A DNA stretch of 64,000 bases from an uncultured Muribaculaceae bacterium (lineage in GTDB: Bacteria > Bacteroidota > Bacteroidia > Bacteroidales > Muribaculaceae): positions 78,172 to 142,171 of the forward strand of contig CAJUOB010000004.1 in NCBI GenBank assembly GCA_910587915.1, given 5' to 3'. Position 1 is the stretch's first letter. Every line of letters starts with the position of its first letter. Below the pieces are notes generated by a model. That model was not told where the DNA came from. It did not search any database and saw only the letters and a list, made by a program, of their open reading frames with translations. Made by a program: the position numbers and the translations under genes. Shown piece by piece: positions 32,998 to 42,917 of this stretch.

Positions 32998-35025
32998 TCA
33001 ACGAGTGCTATCCACTCGATTTATGAGGCGGTCGAGAGAACGCAGTTTATCGCTTAGGTCCCATATGTGGTCGTTGGCGTACCATGACCCAAACGGCCCG
33101 TGCTGAGAAAGGTGCAACGCCGACCGGGCCTGGGCAAGAGCTTCGCGCGAGGCTTTTAGCTCCGACAGCCTGTCGCCATTGCCTTTGTATGCTTGCATAA
33201 AATGGTGAAGACTCTCGGATAGCGAAGCCATATACGAAGCATATGAAGCGAGATTGTCGTAGAAAAACGCCTGACGCTCTATCGGTATTCGGGCCATCAA
33301 AGCCGAGCAGCTGTCGGCAACGGCCGCAAAACGAAGTGCCGCCTGCCCGGTGCCCGCTATGATGGAGTCGACATCGTTTATGCCATCGAGGCGGAAAGAA
33401 CGGCGTGGCACCCGCTCAAACCCGATATCGGTGAGAGGATTGGGCGAGAAATCATCGAAGCGTCGGAGCACCTGATTGAAAACCTGGCAGTAGCGCAGAT
33501 CCTGAAATATAAACTGCCGGTCCATTCCCGGGAATACCGATGGCTTCTGAAGCCAATACGCATCGTAGTATGCCCTGTACAATGCCGCCGCATCGGCCGC
33601 CACATCGGCACCGTAATACTGTGCGCAGAAATCGTGCAGAAAATCATCGGTTGAATACGAACCGACATTCCACATCATAGCCGCATTAGCCGACATCTCC
33701 ATCAGGAACTCACGTATATTACCGGCATTGACCACACTGAATGTAAGAGGTCCGCGGGAAAGAACATAGCGGTAGTTGGCTTCCATCTTCCACGGTCCCT
33801 CGGCAGGAGCCAGATGCGCACCGGTCGATGTGAACTGGAGATTCATGTAGTACCCCAACTGCATGGGCTTCGAGAAATCATAGTTCACAAGATCGTCGTA
33901 TGGATAATGGTCGCGTCGACCAGCCACAAAAGTCCATAGCATATTCGAGGCCGACGGCGGCTTAAGCAAACCCTTGGCAAGAAGATCGGAAAGTTCGTCG
34001 TAAAAAGTCATACGCACAAACGGGTCGGCCTCTCCCGTGGCCTGCTTTATCATGTCGTACTGCATGCCGACCATACGGTTTATCACCTCCGCTCTGGCAG
34101 CCTCATCGGCCGGAGCATCGGCAAAAACATTCCAGAACGGCTCGTCGCGACGTCCACGGAATGCAATCTGCCACAGATTCTCCTGATTGTTGGCCATTAT
34201 GGTCTCGATGTTATACGACCAGAATTCCTTTATGGCCTCGATATTGGCCAGCAACAGTTCAGGCGCCTCGACACCTTTCACCTGCTTCCAGTACTGCTCC
34301 CAATTGGCAAAACTATTGTTGAGGCCAACCATGTGATGCGAGGTGAGCACAAGACCGTATTTTTTGAGAAGATCGGCATTATGGCTCATCTTATGGTCGG
34401 GATAGGTTACCGTGGGGCCGAACTCCACCGTGTTGAGTTTAAGGCGCAGCATGGCCTCGAGCCATAGTTCATCGTTTTCCCACGACTTCTCTCGCCATGG
34501 ATTGAGCATATCCTCATCATTGGGGAACCACGCCCGGAATCGCACCGATGGCGATCCGACCAACTTATCATATCCCGCCGGCACCTCCACACGCGGCTTA
34601 TAGCCGGGTACCCATCCGCAGAAATACCACAGCGGCGGCACACCGAGGAACTCTTCGGAGAAAGTATATGCCGCATAGATAGCACCACGCATATCGTTGC
34701 CGAGAAGATAGAGATCGCGACCGTCATCGGATAGGTATAGCCGATGAGACTCCACTCCGTCGAGCGGACGCACCTCCCAGCCACTTCCTGCCGCCGGATC
34801 GGAAAGCAACACTATGTTCGATTCTCTGGCCGAACAAACTGAATCGACCGGCGGTTGCCAACGCATAACCTTTCCAAAGTCCCGGGCAAGTGTATTGGCG
34901 GCAAGTGATACCGGCGCGGGCGAACCCGGTGGCACAACTATACGAAAGCGGCCTCGCTCGAAAGAAAGAGGCGATGCCGAAAGAGTGATCATGGCACACA
35001 AGAGCGCCACTATATTTTTCTTCAT
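32998..35025 (-). CDS. Glycoside hydrolase family 115 alpha-glucuronidase
   Basis: A 675-residue exported enzyme with a signal peptide at about residues 1-18. The family pattern is visible in GWEVRPLDGVESHRLYLSDD, MRGAIYAAYTFSEEFLGVPP, the WFPNDEDML segment, NQENLWQIAFRGRRDEPFW and TFYDELSDLLAKG. GH115 enzymes remove alpha-1,2-linked (4-O-methyl)glucuronic acid from xylan. This protein is shorter than the 800-1000 residues often seen, apparently lacking the last beta-sandwich domain. Freed glucuronate would feed the uxaC/uxuA genes on both sides. It is divergently oriented from uxaC. Confidence 0.87.
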   Translation of the reverse strand: MKKNIVALLCAMITLSASPLSFERGRFRIVVPPGSPAPVSLAANTLARDFGKVMRWQPPVDSVCSARESNIVLLSDPAAGSGWEVRPLDGVESHRLYLSDDGRDLYLLGNDMRGAIYAAYTFSEEFLGVPPLWYFCGWVPGYKPRVEVPAGYDKLVGSPSVRFRAWFPNDEDMLNPWREKSWENDELWLEAMLRLKLNTVEFGPTVTYPDHKMSHNADLLKKYGLVLTSHHMVGLNNSFANWEQYWKQVKGVEAPELLLANIEAIKEFWSYNIETIMANNQENLWQIAFRGRRDEPFWNVFADAPADEAARAEVINRMVGMQYDMIKQATGEADPFVRMTFYDELSDLLAKGLLKPPSASNMLWTFVAGRRDHYPYDDLVNYDFSKPMQLGYYMNLQFTSTGAHLAPAEGPWKMEANYRYVLSRGPLTFSVVNAGNIREFLMEMSANAAMMWNVGSYSTDDFLHDFCAQYYGADVAADAAALYRAYYDAYWLQKPSVFPGMDRQFIFQDLRYCQVFNQVLRRFDDFSPNPLTDIGFERVPRRSFRLDGINDVDSIIAGTGQAALRFAAVADSCSALMARIPIERQAFFYDNLASYASYMASLSESLHHFMQAYKGNGDRLSELKASREALAQARSALHLSQHGPFGSWYANDHIWDLSDKLRSLDRLINRVDSTR

Positions 35026-35131
35026 TGCAAGAAGCGATTTTTATTCATCTACAAATTACAGAAAAAAACACCGTGCGGCTTGTTTCCAAGTTTGCCAAAA
35101 TAGGATACAGGGCATGCTGAAGCCGGTTTTA

Positions 35132-35164
35132 TTTGTGTATTCCACTAAAAAACGCCATATTTGC
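35132..35164 (+). promoter_or_regulatory. Promoter of uxaC-exuT
   Basis: TTTG (35132-35135), a 21-bp spacer and CATATTTG (35157-35164), one mismatch from TAnnTTTG. It supports the ATG at 35198 instead of the longer in-frame frame reaching back to 34814. Confidence 0.6.
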
Positions 35165-35197
35165 ACAAACGGCTCTCCGACCTATGAATCTGACTTT

Positions 35198-36610
35198 ATG
35201 AAAACTTTCAACGACGATAACTTTCTGCTCAGCACCCCTACGGCCGAACGTCTCTACCATGGCTATGCCGAGGGACTTCCGATCATCGACTATCACTGCC
35301 ATCTCAATCCGCAATATGTGGCAGAAGACCACGTGTTCGAAAATCTGTCGAAAATATGGCTCGAAGGCGACCACTACAAATGGCGCGCCATGCGTGCCAA
35401 CGGTGTAGACGAGCGCTATATAACCGGAACAGATACTACCGACCGCGAAAAATTCGAGAAATGGGCAGCTACAGTGCCCTATACTATGCGCAATCCACTG
35501 TATCACTGGACGCACCTCGAGCTGAAAACAGCCTTCGGCGTGACAGATCTTCTTTCGCCGGCAACTGCGGCCGATATCTACGAACGATGCTCGGCAATGC
35601 TTCAGACTCCGGAGCGTTCAGCCCGTGGCCTCATGCGCCACTACAAGGTGGAAACGGTATGCACAACCGATGACCCCGCCGACTCACTCGAGCACCATAT
35701 CAAGGCCGCCAAAGAGGATTTTGGAGTAAAAATGCTACCGACCTGGCGTCCCGACAAGGCAATGGCCGTGGAAAATCCACAGGAATTCCGCGCCTATGTA
35801 GAACGCTTAGCACAGGCGGCTGGAATGACTATCGGCAATTATGCCGACCTGATGGAAGCCCTGAAACGCCGCCACGACTTTTTCGCATCGCTGGGATGCC
35901 GTCTGTCGGACCACGGTCTCGGCGCCTTCTATGCCGAGGATTACACACAGGCTGAAATAGAGGCTATTTTCGCCAAAGTGTATGCCGGCAATCACCTCAC
36001 CGATGCAGAGACCGCCAAATTCAAAACCGCAATGCTGGTGGAATTTGCCATCATGGACCACGATGCGGGCTGGACCCAGCAATTCCACTACGGAGCCTTG
36101 CGCAACAACAATTCGCGCATGATGAAGGCCATTGGCCCCGACACCGGCTTCGACTCAATCGGAGACTATACGGTGGGCGAGAAAATGGCAAAATTTTTCG
36201 ATATGCTCGCAAGCCGCGACAAACTTGGCAAGACAATAATATACAATCTCAATCCACGCGACAACGAACTCGTGGCCACCATGGCCGGAAATTTCCAGGA
36301 TGGCCGCTACGGCGCAGGAAAAATCCAGTTTGGCTCGGGATGGTGGTTCCTTGACCAGAAGGACGGCATGGAACGCCAGATGAACGCCTTGTCGAACCTC
36401 GGATTGCTTAGCCGCTTTGTAGGCATGCTCACCGACTCGCGGTCGTTCCTGTCGTATCCACGCCATGAATATTTCCGGCGCACGCTGTGCAATTTGATTG
36501 GCAACGACATCGAAGCCGGTCTGTTGCCTGCCTCTGAAATAGATTTTATTGGCAAGGAAATCGTTGCCAAAGTATGCTATGGCAATGCCAAGGAATTCTT
36601 TAAATTCTGA
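35198..36610 (+). CDS. uxaC: Glucuronate (uronate) isomerase
   Basis: A 470-residue amidohydrolase-superfamily isomerase that converts D-glucuronate to D-fructuronate and D-galacturonate to tagaturonate. The motif IIDYHCHLNP near residue 27, the CTTDDP segment and the C-terminal RSFLSYPRHEYFRRTLCN are diagnostic. Length is normal. It is followed 17 bp later by the hexuronate transporter. With uxuA and the SDR reductase across the divergent region, it completes glucuronate to 2-keto-3-deoxygluconate. Confidence 0.96.
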   Translation: MKTFNDDNFLLSTPTAERLYHGYAEGLPIIDYHCHLNPQYVAEDHVFENLSKIWLEGDHYKWRAMRANGVDERYITGTDTTDREKFEKWAATVPYTMRNPLYHWTHLELKTAFGVTDLLSPATAADIYERCSAMLQTPERSARGLMRHYKVETVCTTDDPADSLEHHIKAAKEDFGVKMLPTWRPDKAMAVENPQEFRAYVERLAQAAGMTIGNYADLMEALKRRHDFFASLGCRLSDHGLGAFYAEDYTQAEIEAIFAKVYAGNHLTDAETAKFKTAMLVEFAIMDHDAGWTQQFHYGALRNNNSRMMKAIGPDTGFDSIGDYTVGEKMAKFFDMLASRDKLGKTIIYNLNPRDNELVATMAGNFQDGRYGAGKIQFGSGWWFLDQKDGMERQMNALSNLGLLSRFVGMLTDSRSFLSYPRHEYFRRTLCNLIGNDIEAGLLPASEIDFIGKEIVAKVCYGNAKEFFKF

Positions 36611-36627
36611 AACCGAATAAATTCTCC

Positions 36628-38121
36628 ATGGAAACTGAAATAGAACCGATGGCCACAGTAACGGCCAAGCGCAAAATGACATCATTCCGGTGGGTGATAT
36701 GCTCGCTGCTGTTCTTCGCCACCACCGTGAACTATATGGACCGACAGGTGCTGTCGCTTACCTGGAAAGACTTCATAGCGCCCGAGTTTCACTGGACCGA
36801 CAGCAACTACGGCACCATCGCTGCAGTATTCACCATAGTCTACGCCGTGGCAAATCTCTTTGCAGGCCGCTTCATCGACTGGATGGGCACCAAGCGCGGA
36901 TATATGTGGGCCATCGGGGTGTGGTCGGTCGGAGCATGCATGCATGCTCTGTGCGGTTGGGCTACCGAACATACAGTCGGGCTCGACAGCGCCGCCGAAA
37001 TGGTAGGAGCCGGAGGAGCACTCGCATCGACCATCGCCATTACCAGCGTGTACTACTTCATTGCCGCCCGCATAATACTTGGCGTGGGCGAAGCCGGCAA
37101 CTTCCCCGCTGCCGTAAAAGTAACCGCCGAATATTTCCCCAAGAAAGACCGAGCTTTCGCCACATCGATCTTCAATGCCGGCTCGACCATAGGCGCTCTT
37201 ATAGCACCACTTTCCATACCGCCGATAGCACGCTACTTCCGCGACCTCGGCGTGGGCAACGGATGGGAGATGGCATTCGCACTCATCGGCGCCCTCGGCT
37301 TCGTGTGGATGGGATTCTGGATGTACTACTATAAGAAACCGGCCGGCAATCCGCGCGTGGACCAGGCGGAACTGGCCTACATAGAACAGGACAACAATAC
37401 ACCCGGCGAAAATGCCCGTGAGAAAGCCACCGTCGAAGACTCCGAGACACCGGCGATACCTCTGCTCAAATGTTTCCGCTATCCGCAGACATGGGCAGTG
37501 ATATTCGGCAAATTCATGACCGACTGCGCATGGTGGTTCTTCCTTTTCTGGATTCCGGCCTATATATCGGATGTATATGGATTCTCCTCGGATACCTCGA
37601 CCGCACAGATGCTGATTTTCGTGCTCTACGGCATAACCATGCTGTCCATATATGGCGGTAAGTTGCCTACTATCATCATAAACCGAACCGGCCTCAATCC
37701 CTACGCCGCGCGCATGCGTGCCATGTTTATATTCGCACTTTTCCCGCTGCTCACAGTATTCGCCCAGCCCCTGGGCCAGTATTCCTACTGGTGGCCCATC
37801 ATCATCATCGGACTTGCCGGAGCTGCCCACCAGTCTTGGTCGGCAAACATCTACTCGGTAGTGGGCGATATGTTCCCCAAAAGCACCATCGCAACAGTAA
37901 TCGGTATCGGCGGCATGGCCGGCGGAGTAAGCTCGGCCTTGATAAACTTCTTCTCAGGTCACCTCTTCGACTACGCGGCTGCCACCAACATGCAGCTCCT
38001 CGGCTTCCAAGGCAAAGCCGCAGGATATTTCATCATATTCTGCATATGCGGATGCTCATATCTCATAGGGTGGCTGATAATGATAACGCTCGTTCCACGA
38101 TATAAACTTATCAAACCCTAA
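36628..38121 (+). CDS. MFS hexuronate transporter (ExuT-like)
   Basis: A 497-residue major facilitator with 12 predicted helices. The N-terminal VNYMDRQVLSLTWKDF, the GRFIDWMGTKRGYMWA loop and GEAGNFPAAVKVTAEYFPKK match the anion:cation symporter branch that includes ExuT and GudP. It lies in an operon with uxaC, so hexuronate uptake is the likely role. A central loop (about residues 240-285) carries an acidic, Pro-containing insert. Confidence 0.92.
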   Translation: METEIEPMATVTAKRKMTSFRWVICSLLFFATTVNYMDRQVLSLTWKDFIAPEFHWTDSNYGTIAAVFTIVYAVANLFAGRFIDWMGTKRGYMWAIGVWSVGACMHALCGWATEHTVGLDSAAEMVGAGGALASTIAITSVYYFIAARIILGVGEAGNFPAAVKVTAEYFPKKDRAFATSIFNAGSTIGALIAPLSIPPIARYFRDLGVGNGWEMAFALIGALGFVWMGFWMYYYKKPAGNPRVDQAELAYIEQDNNTPGENAREKATVEDSETPAIPLLKCFRYPQTWAVIFGKFMTDCAWWFFLFWIPAYISDVYGFSSDTSTAQMLIFVLYGITMLSIYGGKLPTIIINRTGLNPYAARMRAMFIFALFPLLTVFAQPLGQYSYWWPIIIIGLAGAAHQSWSANIYSVVGDMFPKSTIATVIGIGGMAGGVSSALINFFSGHLFDYAAATNMQLLGFQGKAAGYFIIFCICGCSYLIGWLIMITLVPRYKLIKP

Positions 38122-38122
38122 C

Positions 38123-38160
38123 GCATTGAGGCACCTCGATTGGTCGAGGTGCCTCAATGC
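38123..38160 (+). terminator. Perfect 17-bp hairpin after the hexuronate transporter gene
   Basis: Positions 38123-38139 and 38144-38160 are perfect reverse complements around a TTGG loop. There is no T-tract, but the stem is strong enough to act as a terminator or mRNA-end stabiliser for both convergent units. Confidence 0.8.
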
Positions 38161-38218
38161 CAATATAGGGCGATGAGATATCGCCAATGTCCGGAATTTC
38201 AGTAGATATTTATCTCGT

Positions 38219-40480
38219 TCAGCGGGACAATACTATTTTATAAGATCCGGCCGGAAGTTCGAATGTTGCGAAACCGTTTTCCCACCGGCTTTTAAATGGC
38301 CGGTCATTTACCGACAATTTATAACGTCGGCTTTCAGACGGAATATACATCTCGGAAACAGCACCTGCCGGAATTTCAACATCCACGACAAAAGATCCAC
38401 TGCTTTTATCGAATGAGACTGCAACCGGACCCTTGATGGTCGGAACCTTTATCGACGCATATTCGAGGTTTCCGGGCTGGGGCTTGATCCGCATACGGCT
38501 CCATCCGGCTTCCAGCGGTTCAATACCCATTAATTTCCGAGGTATAATATTGGCTGGAGCTGCGCCCCACGCATGGTTCCAGTCCAGATTAGGCTTATAG
38601 ATCTTATCCCATGCCTCCCATGTGATTGTAGAACCTGTCTCTATCATGTTCCACCAACCACGCTTACCTTTATCGACCATCAGCGACAGGGCATAATCAT
38701 CCAAGCCACCATCATAGAGAGCATCCAAAAGAAACTGCGAGCCGAATACACTGCAGGCCATGCCTCGCGATTTGATATGATCCATCACATCTGCCTTATA
38801 TTTATCAGGCACAAGACCGAATGCCATGGGGTACATGCTTGCATGAAGAGAACAATGGTCTGTTCCGATACCATCGCGGTAGCATCTACGCTTTTTATCG
38901 AATAACAGACTATTGATAGTATCCTTCACTTTGGCAGCTCTTTCGCTGAACTCGAGAGCGTCGGCGCGGTTGCCCACGGCGTCAGCTATCAGGCTCATGA
39001 GAACCAAGGCTCGGTAATGGTAGGCATTGACCACGGTATTGTATTCCAGCAATTCATATCCGTCGGCTTCTCCGGGACCGTCTTTTCCGACTCCGATAGT
39101 GCCACTGCGGGGCCAGTCGACTATATCGTCGATCTTATCGCCATAATATCCACACCGACGCAACAGCTCGGGCGTCTGTCGTCCGGTTCGCGTGCTTATC
39201 AGACCATTATCGTCTGTCAGCTCGACAAGGGTTCTTGCTTTAAGACGGTCATAGTTTTTCTTAAGTAGAGAATTGTCGCCGGTATACAGGTAGTCATTCC
39301 AGGCGATGATGGGCCCTTGGAGAATCCACTCTGTTGGCCATGTGCCGTTATCCAATACATAATCGACCGAATATCGTCCCATCGACAAATCGGAGTCAAC
39401 GCTGTAATGGCACAACTGGTTGACCAGCGCGTCGGCTTCGTATGGAATACGCTCGCGGTCGCCATCGACATACACGCCTGTATATGTAGTCGCAAGAATC
39501 GAGTATCTACACAAATCCCATACAGCGTTAAGAATCGAATCCGACGAATGGAAATATGATGCATCATCATTCCATGGATAATGCACCATGTCGCGCTTAA
39601 TCCCGACAATTTCAGCATCGCCATTTTCAATCTCACAGTATCTGAAAGGATACACCTCGCCTATGTAGTCCGGCATCAACACAGCCCTCACATCTTTGCC
39701 ATGTGGCTTGATCGCGGCATTGCGACCATCAGGCTTAAATACGAGGGTATATGTGTCATCACTACTGCGCACCGGCAGTTTGAGACGTGTATATCGGATT
39801 GTGCCACCGGGATTGCGGTTTACTCTGTTACCATCGCGATCCTCGCCAAGATGAATCGTGATTGTATCATTTTTAGAGCTCTTGACGGTCAATGTCAACT
39901 GACCGAACGCCGCTTTTCCGAAGTCAGCAAAAACACAGTTTTCATCATCGACGACCGCGACAGGTTCCTGATTTTTTTTCACCAGTGGCATCCTTGTGTA
40001 CTCGGCCTCCCACTGCCGGGCTGTAAGAAAGGATTGTGGCTCTGCGTATGCCGATACACTTCCGTCACGGGCAACCACTTTAACAGTCCAGTAATATACC
40101 GATGCCGGCTTAATTCCATCCGACAAGCACACTATGCCCGAGGTCGCAGGGCTCACAACATCGCCGCTATCCCACACATCGGCTTTTCCTTCGGCCAGCA
40201 AGTCGGGAGAGCTTGCCACAAGAATCCTATATGAATATTGATCGGTGAAACCGGCAGGAAGTTGCCAGCTAAAACCCGGATTGGGCGTTGCGATTGTGGC
40301 GAGTTGGTAAGTACTGTTATTCCCACGGCTCCACGCATGCTTGACATCCGACAAGGATGCATTCGTAGGATAGCCATTGGAATATACCGTATGAGTATCC
40401 TCTATCAGTTCGGTCCTGAGGGTATGCGGAGAGGATATCAATGTCGCGCCGAGCATAACGGCCAATAATGTTCCTGTCAT
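38219..40480 (-). CDS. GH78 alpha-L-rhamnosidase
   Basis: A 753-residue exported enzyme hydrolysing terminal alpha-L-rhamnose. An N-terminal hydrophobic signal segment (about residues 1-15) is followed by a fibronectin-like Rha_N region (WDSGDVVSPATSG, then VYYWTVKV) and the (alpha/alpha)6 catalytic barrel. The barrel carries VDGDRERIPYEADALV (acidic residues of the active site) and HASMYPMAFGLVP. The C-terminal beta-sandwich starts near WNHAWGAAPANIIPRKL. Length and order of domains fit GH78. The region is slightly more AT-rich than its neighbours. Confidence 0.93.
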   Translation of the reverse strand: MTGTLLAVMLGATLISSPHTLRTELIEDTHTVYSNGYPTNASLSDVKHAWSRGNNSTYQLATIATPNPGFSWQLPAGFTDQYSYRILVASSPDLLAEGKADVWDSGDVVSPATSGIVCLSDGIKPASVYYWTVKVVARDGSVSAYAEPQSFLTARQWEAEYTRMPLVKKNQEPVAVVDDENCVFADFGKAAFGQLTLTVKSSKNDTITIHLGEDRDGNRVNRNPGGTIRYTRLKLPVRSSDDTYTLVFKPDGRNAAIKPHGKDVRAVLMPDYIGEVYPFRYCEIENGDAEIVGIKRDMVHYPWNDDASYFHSSDSILNAVWDLCRYSILATTYTGVYVDGDRERIPYEADALVNQLCHYSVDSDLSMGRYSVDYVLDNGTWPTEWILQGPIIAWNDYLYTGDNSLLKKNYDRLKARTLVELTDDNGLISTRTGRQTPELLRRCGYYGDKIDDIVDWPRSGTIGVGKDGPGEADGYELLEYNTVVNAYHYRALVLMSLIADAVGNRADALEFSERAAKVKDTINSLLFDKKRRCYRDGIGTDHCSLHASMYPMAFGLVPDKYKADVMDHIKSRGMACSVFGSQFLLDALYDGGLDDYALSLMVDKGKRGWWNMIETGSTITWEAWDKIYKPNLDWNHAWGAAPANIIPRKLMGIEPLEAGWSRMRIKPQPGNLEYASIKVPTIKGPVAVSFDKSSGSFVVDVEIPAGAVSEMYIPSESRRYKLSVNDRPFKSRWENGFATFELPAGSYKIVLSR

Positions 40481-40512
40481 GTGGTATAATTAGTTTGATG
40501 TTTCGATTGCTA

Positions 40513-42138
40513 TCAGGCTTCGCCGGTGGCCTCTTTCTTCTTTTTTTCGAGGAATTCGTTGATACCGCATAGATGCTCGCGCACTTTTCCGCCACCGAAC
40601 TCATAGACTTTCGAAACGAGACCATCGAGGAAATCGCGGTCGTGGCTCACGAGAATAAGCGTACCGTCGTAGTCGAGCAACGCCTGCTTAAGTATGTCCT
40701 TTGTCTTGAGGTCGAGATGGTTGGTCGGCTCATCGAGAATCAGCAGATTCACGGGTTCGAGCAATAGTTTTATCATACATAGCCTCACACGCTCACCGCC
40801 GGAAAGCACCTTCACTTTCTTCTGACTTTCCTCGCCGCCAAACATGAATGCCCCAAGCAGGTCGCGTATTCTCAGACGGGCGTCGCCAACTGCGACATCG
40901 TCGATAGTCTGGAAAACTGTGAGATTTTCATCGAGCAACGAAGCACTGTTCTGGGCGAAATATCCTATCTGCACGTTATGGCCCAATGTGAGAGTGCCTT
41001 CATGCGCTATCTCGCCCATAATCGCTTTCACCATGGTCGACTTACCCTCGCCATTGCGACCGGCAAAGGCCACTTTATCGCCACGATGGATGGTGAACGA
41101 CGCATTGCCGAACACCTGGACGCCATCATAGCTTTTACCTACACCGTCGGCTATGACAGGATAGTTGCCGCTGCGGGGACTGGGTGGGAACTTAAGGCGA
41201 AGCGCCGATGTATCTTCTTCGTCGACCTCGACGATTTCGAGCTTCTCGAGCCACTTTACCTTGCTCTGCACCTGGTAGGTCTTGGAGTAGGTGCCCTTGA
41301 AACGCTCTATAAACTCCTTGGCTTCGGCAATCTGCTTCTGCTGGTCGTCGAACTGCTTCTGCTGCTGACGGCGACGGTCGCGGCGCAACTCCAGATAATG
41401 GCTGTAAGTCGCCTTATAGTCGTAGATACGACCCAATGTCACCTCAATGGTGCGTGTGGTGATATTATCGATGAAACGACGGTCGTGGCTTATCACCACT
41501 ACCGCCATGTTGCTGTTGATGATAAAGTCTTCGAGCCATCCTATCGACTCGATATCGAGATGGTTGGTGGGCTCGTCGAGCAGCAGCACATCGGGTTTCT
41601 GAAGCAAGAGCTTGGCCAACTCTATTCGCATTCGCCATCCACCGGAGAACTCCGACGTAGGACGGTTGAAGTCGCTACGCTCGAAACCGAGGCCCAGGAG
41701 CGCTTTCTCCACATCCTCCTCGAAGTGAGTCATATCGATTGCATAGAACTTTTCGCTGGCCGAGGCAACTTTCTCGATAAGCGCCATATAGGAATCGCTC
41801 TCGTAGTCGGTGCGCGAGGCCAGCTCGGCATTCATGGCATCGATTTCCGCTTCCATCTCCTTAAGATGGGAGAAAGCCATCGATGCTTCCTCTACGACCG
41901 TACGGCCGTCCTCTGTCATCATATGCTGCGGCAGATAGCACACGGTGCAATCCTTGGGCACAGACACACCACCACGGGTTGCCGGGCGTATCCCGGCAAG
42001 AATTTTGAGTAAAGTACTTTTTCCAGCACCGTTCTTGCCCATGAGGGCTATTCGGTCCTTGGGATTAATGACAAACGAAACATCCTTGAACAGCGTAGTG
42101 CCGCCAAATTCGACAGTAAGAGCGTCGACAGATACCAT
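40513..42138 (-). CDS. ABC-F family ATPase (Uup/YbiT/EttA-like)
   Basis: A 541-residue cytoplasmic protein with two fused ABC ATPase domains. Walker A motifs are GKNGAGKST and GRNGEGKST, signatures are SEFSGGWRMR and LSGGERVR, and two LLLDEPTNHLD/LILDEPTNHLD Walker B segments are present. The linker between them is rich in Arg, Gln and Lys (about residues 240-290) and matches the P-site-interacting arm of ABC-F translation factors. It has no membrane part, so it acts on ribosomes rather than in transport. It is 33 bp upstream of the GH78 gene on the same strand. Confidence 0.95.
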   Translation of the reverse strand: MVSVDALTVEFGGTTLFKDVSFVINPKDRIALMGKNGAGKSTLLKILAGIRPATRGGVSVPKDCTVCYLPQHMMTEDGRTVVEEASMAFSHLKEMEAEIDAMNAELASRTDYESDSYMALIEKVASASEKFYAIDMTHFEEDVEKALLGLGFERSDFNRPTSEFSGGWRMRIELAKLLLQKPDVLLLDEPTNHLDIESIGWLEDFIINSNMAVVVISHDRRFIDNITTRTIEVTLGRIYDYKATYSHYLELRRDRRRQQQKQFDDQQKQIAEAKEFIERFKGTYSKTYQVQSKVKWLEKLEIVEVDEEDTSALRLKFPPSPRSGNYPVIADGVGKSYDGVQVFGNASFTIHRGDKVAFAGRNGEGKSTMVKAIMGEIAHEGTLTLGHNVQIGYFAQNSASLLDENLTVFQTIDDVAVGDARLRIRDLLGAFMFGGEESQKKVKVLSGGERVRLCMIKLLLEPVNLLILDEPTNHLDLKTKDILKQALLDYDGTLILVSHDRDFLDGLVSKVYEFGGGKVREHLCGINEFLEKKKKEATGEA

Positions 42139-42188
42139 AATAATCTTTTACCTTATATTTTATCTAATAACTCAGAGCCCATAATCGC

Positions 42189-42917
42189 TCAAAAACGATA
42201 TTTAACACCAACATCGTAGGATAGACGCCGTATCGACGAGAACGATATGCCATAATAGCTTGTTCCGAAATCTTGATCTATGATTGCATCGGTGTAGGTG
42301 ATATTTGCGATGAGCGAAAAATGCCGCGATGCAGCAAACTGTGCTCCGATAGAAACATTCCATCCGAGTCCATTTGTACTATTCCCCTCAAAGCCGCCAC
42401 TATGATTAGGCAACTTAGTAAGATCATGATAGAATACCGCTCCAAAACCAGCACTGTAATTGAAACTCCAGCGGGAGAATTTAGGTCCAAAACATCCGAT
42501 AAACTGTGGAGCAAGATAATGCACATAGATTAATTGCCGCCAGGAAGAATAGTGTATATCCACCATACCCTCGCCGTGGAGCATCGATCCTTTTTTATGG
42601 TATAACGAATACATCAATCCTACTCCTATCCTCTTTTTAGACATCCATCCATATGAAAACTGCAAGTCTATGCCAGATTTGGGGTTACCATATTTCCACT
42701 CGACGCTGATGTCGGACAAGACAGATCCAAGACCTGCAGTGACATAGAGAAAATGTCCAGACTCAAGACCGGCTGATGGCTGTGGAGGACGCGATGGCAT
42801 AACTGTCACCGAATCTATCTCCGACTCTATCTGGGCGGATAACGATGGCGAACAGACCAACACAAACGTCATAATGGTAGCAATCATTGCCGCATTATAA
42901 ATCTTAGATGCTATCAT
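42189..42917 (-). CDS. Putative outer-membrane beta-barrel protein
   Basis: A 242-residue exported protein with a long hydrophobic signal segment ending SLSAQ (about residue 29). The remainder has alternating strands rich in Tyr, Trp and Phe (LYVTAGLGSVLSDISVEWKY, FNYSAGFGAVFYHD) and a C-terminal strand ending KYRF, the aromatic terminus expected for outer-membrane barrels. Eight to ten strands would fit the length. No specific family is recognised. It is encoded 50 bp upstream of the ABC-F gene in the same direction. Confidence 0.75.
   Translation of the reverse strand: MIASKIYNAAMIATIMTFVLVCSPSLSAQIESEIDSVTVMPSRPPQPSAGLESGHFLYVTAGLGSVLSDISVEWKYGNPKSGIDLQFSYGWMSKKRIGVGLMYSLYHKKGSMLHGEGMVDIHYSSWRQLIYVHYLAPQFIGCFGPKFSRWSFNYSAGFGAVFYHDLTKLPNHSGGFEGNSTNGLGWNVSIGAQFAASRHFSLIANITYTDAIIDQDFGTSYYGISFSSIRRLSYDVGVKYRF

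Noticed and set aside
34814..35197. N-terminal extension of glucuronate isomerase
   Set aside because: The extension lies antisense to the GH115 gene, and the promoter at 35132-35164 and conserved N-terminus support the start at 35198.
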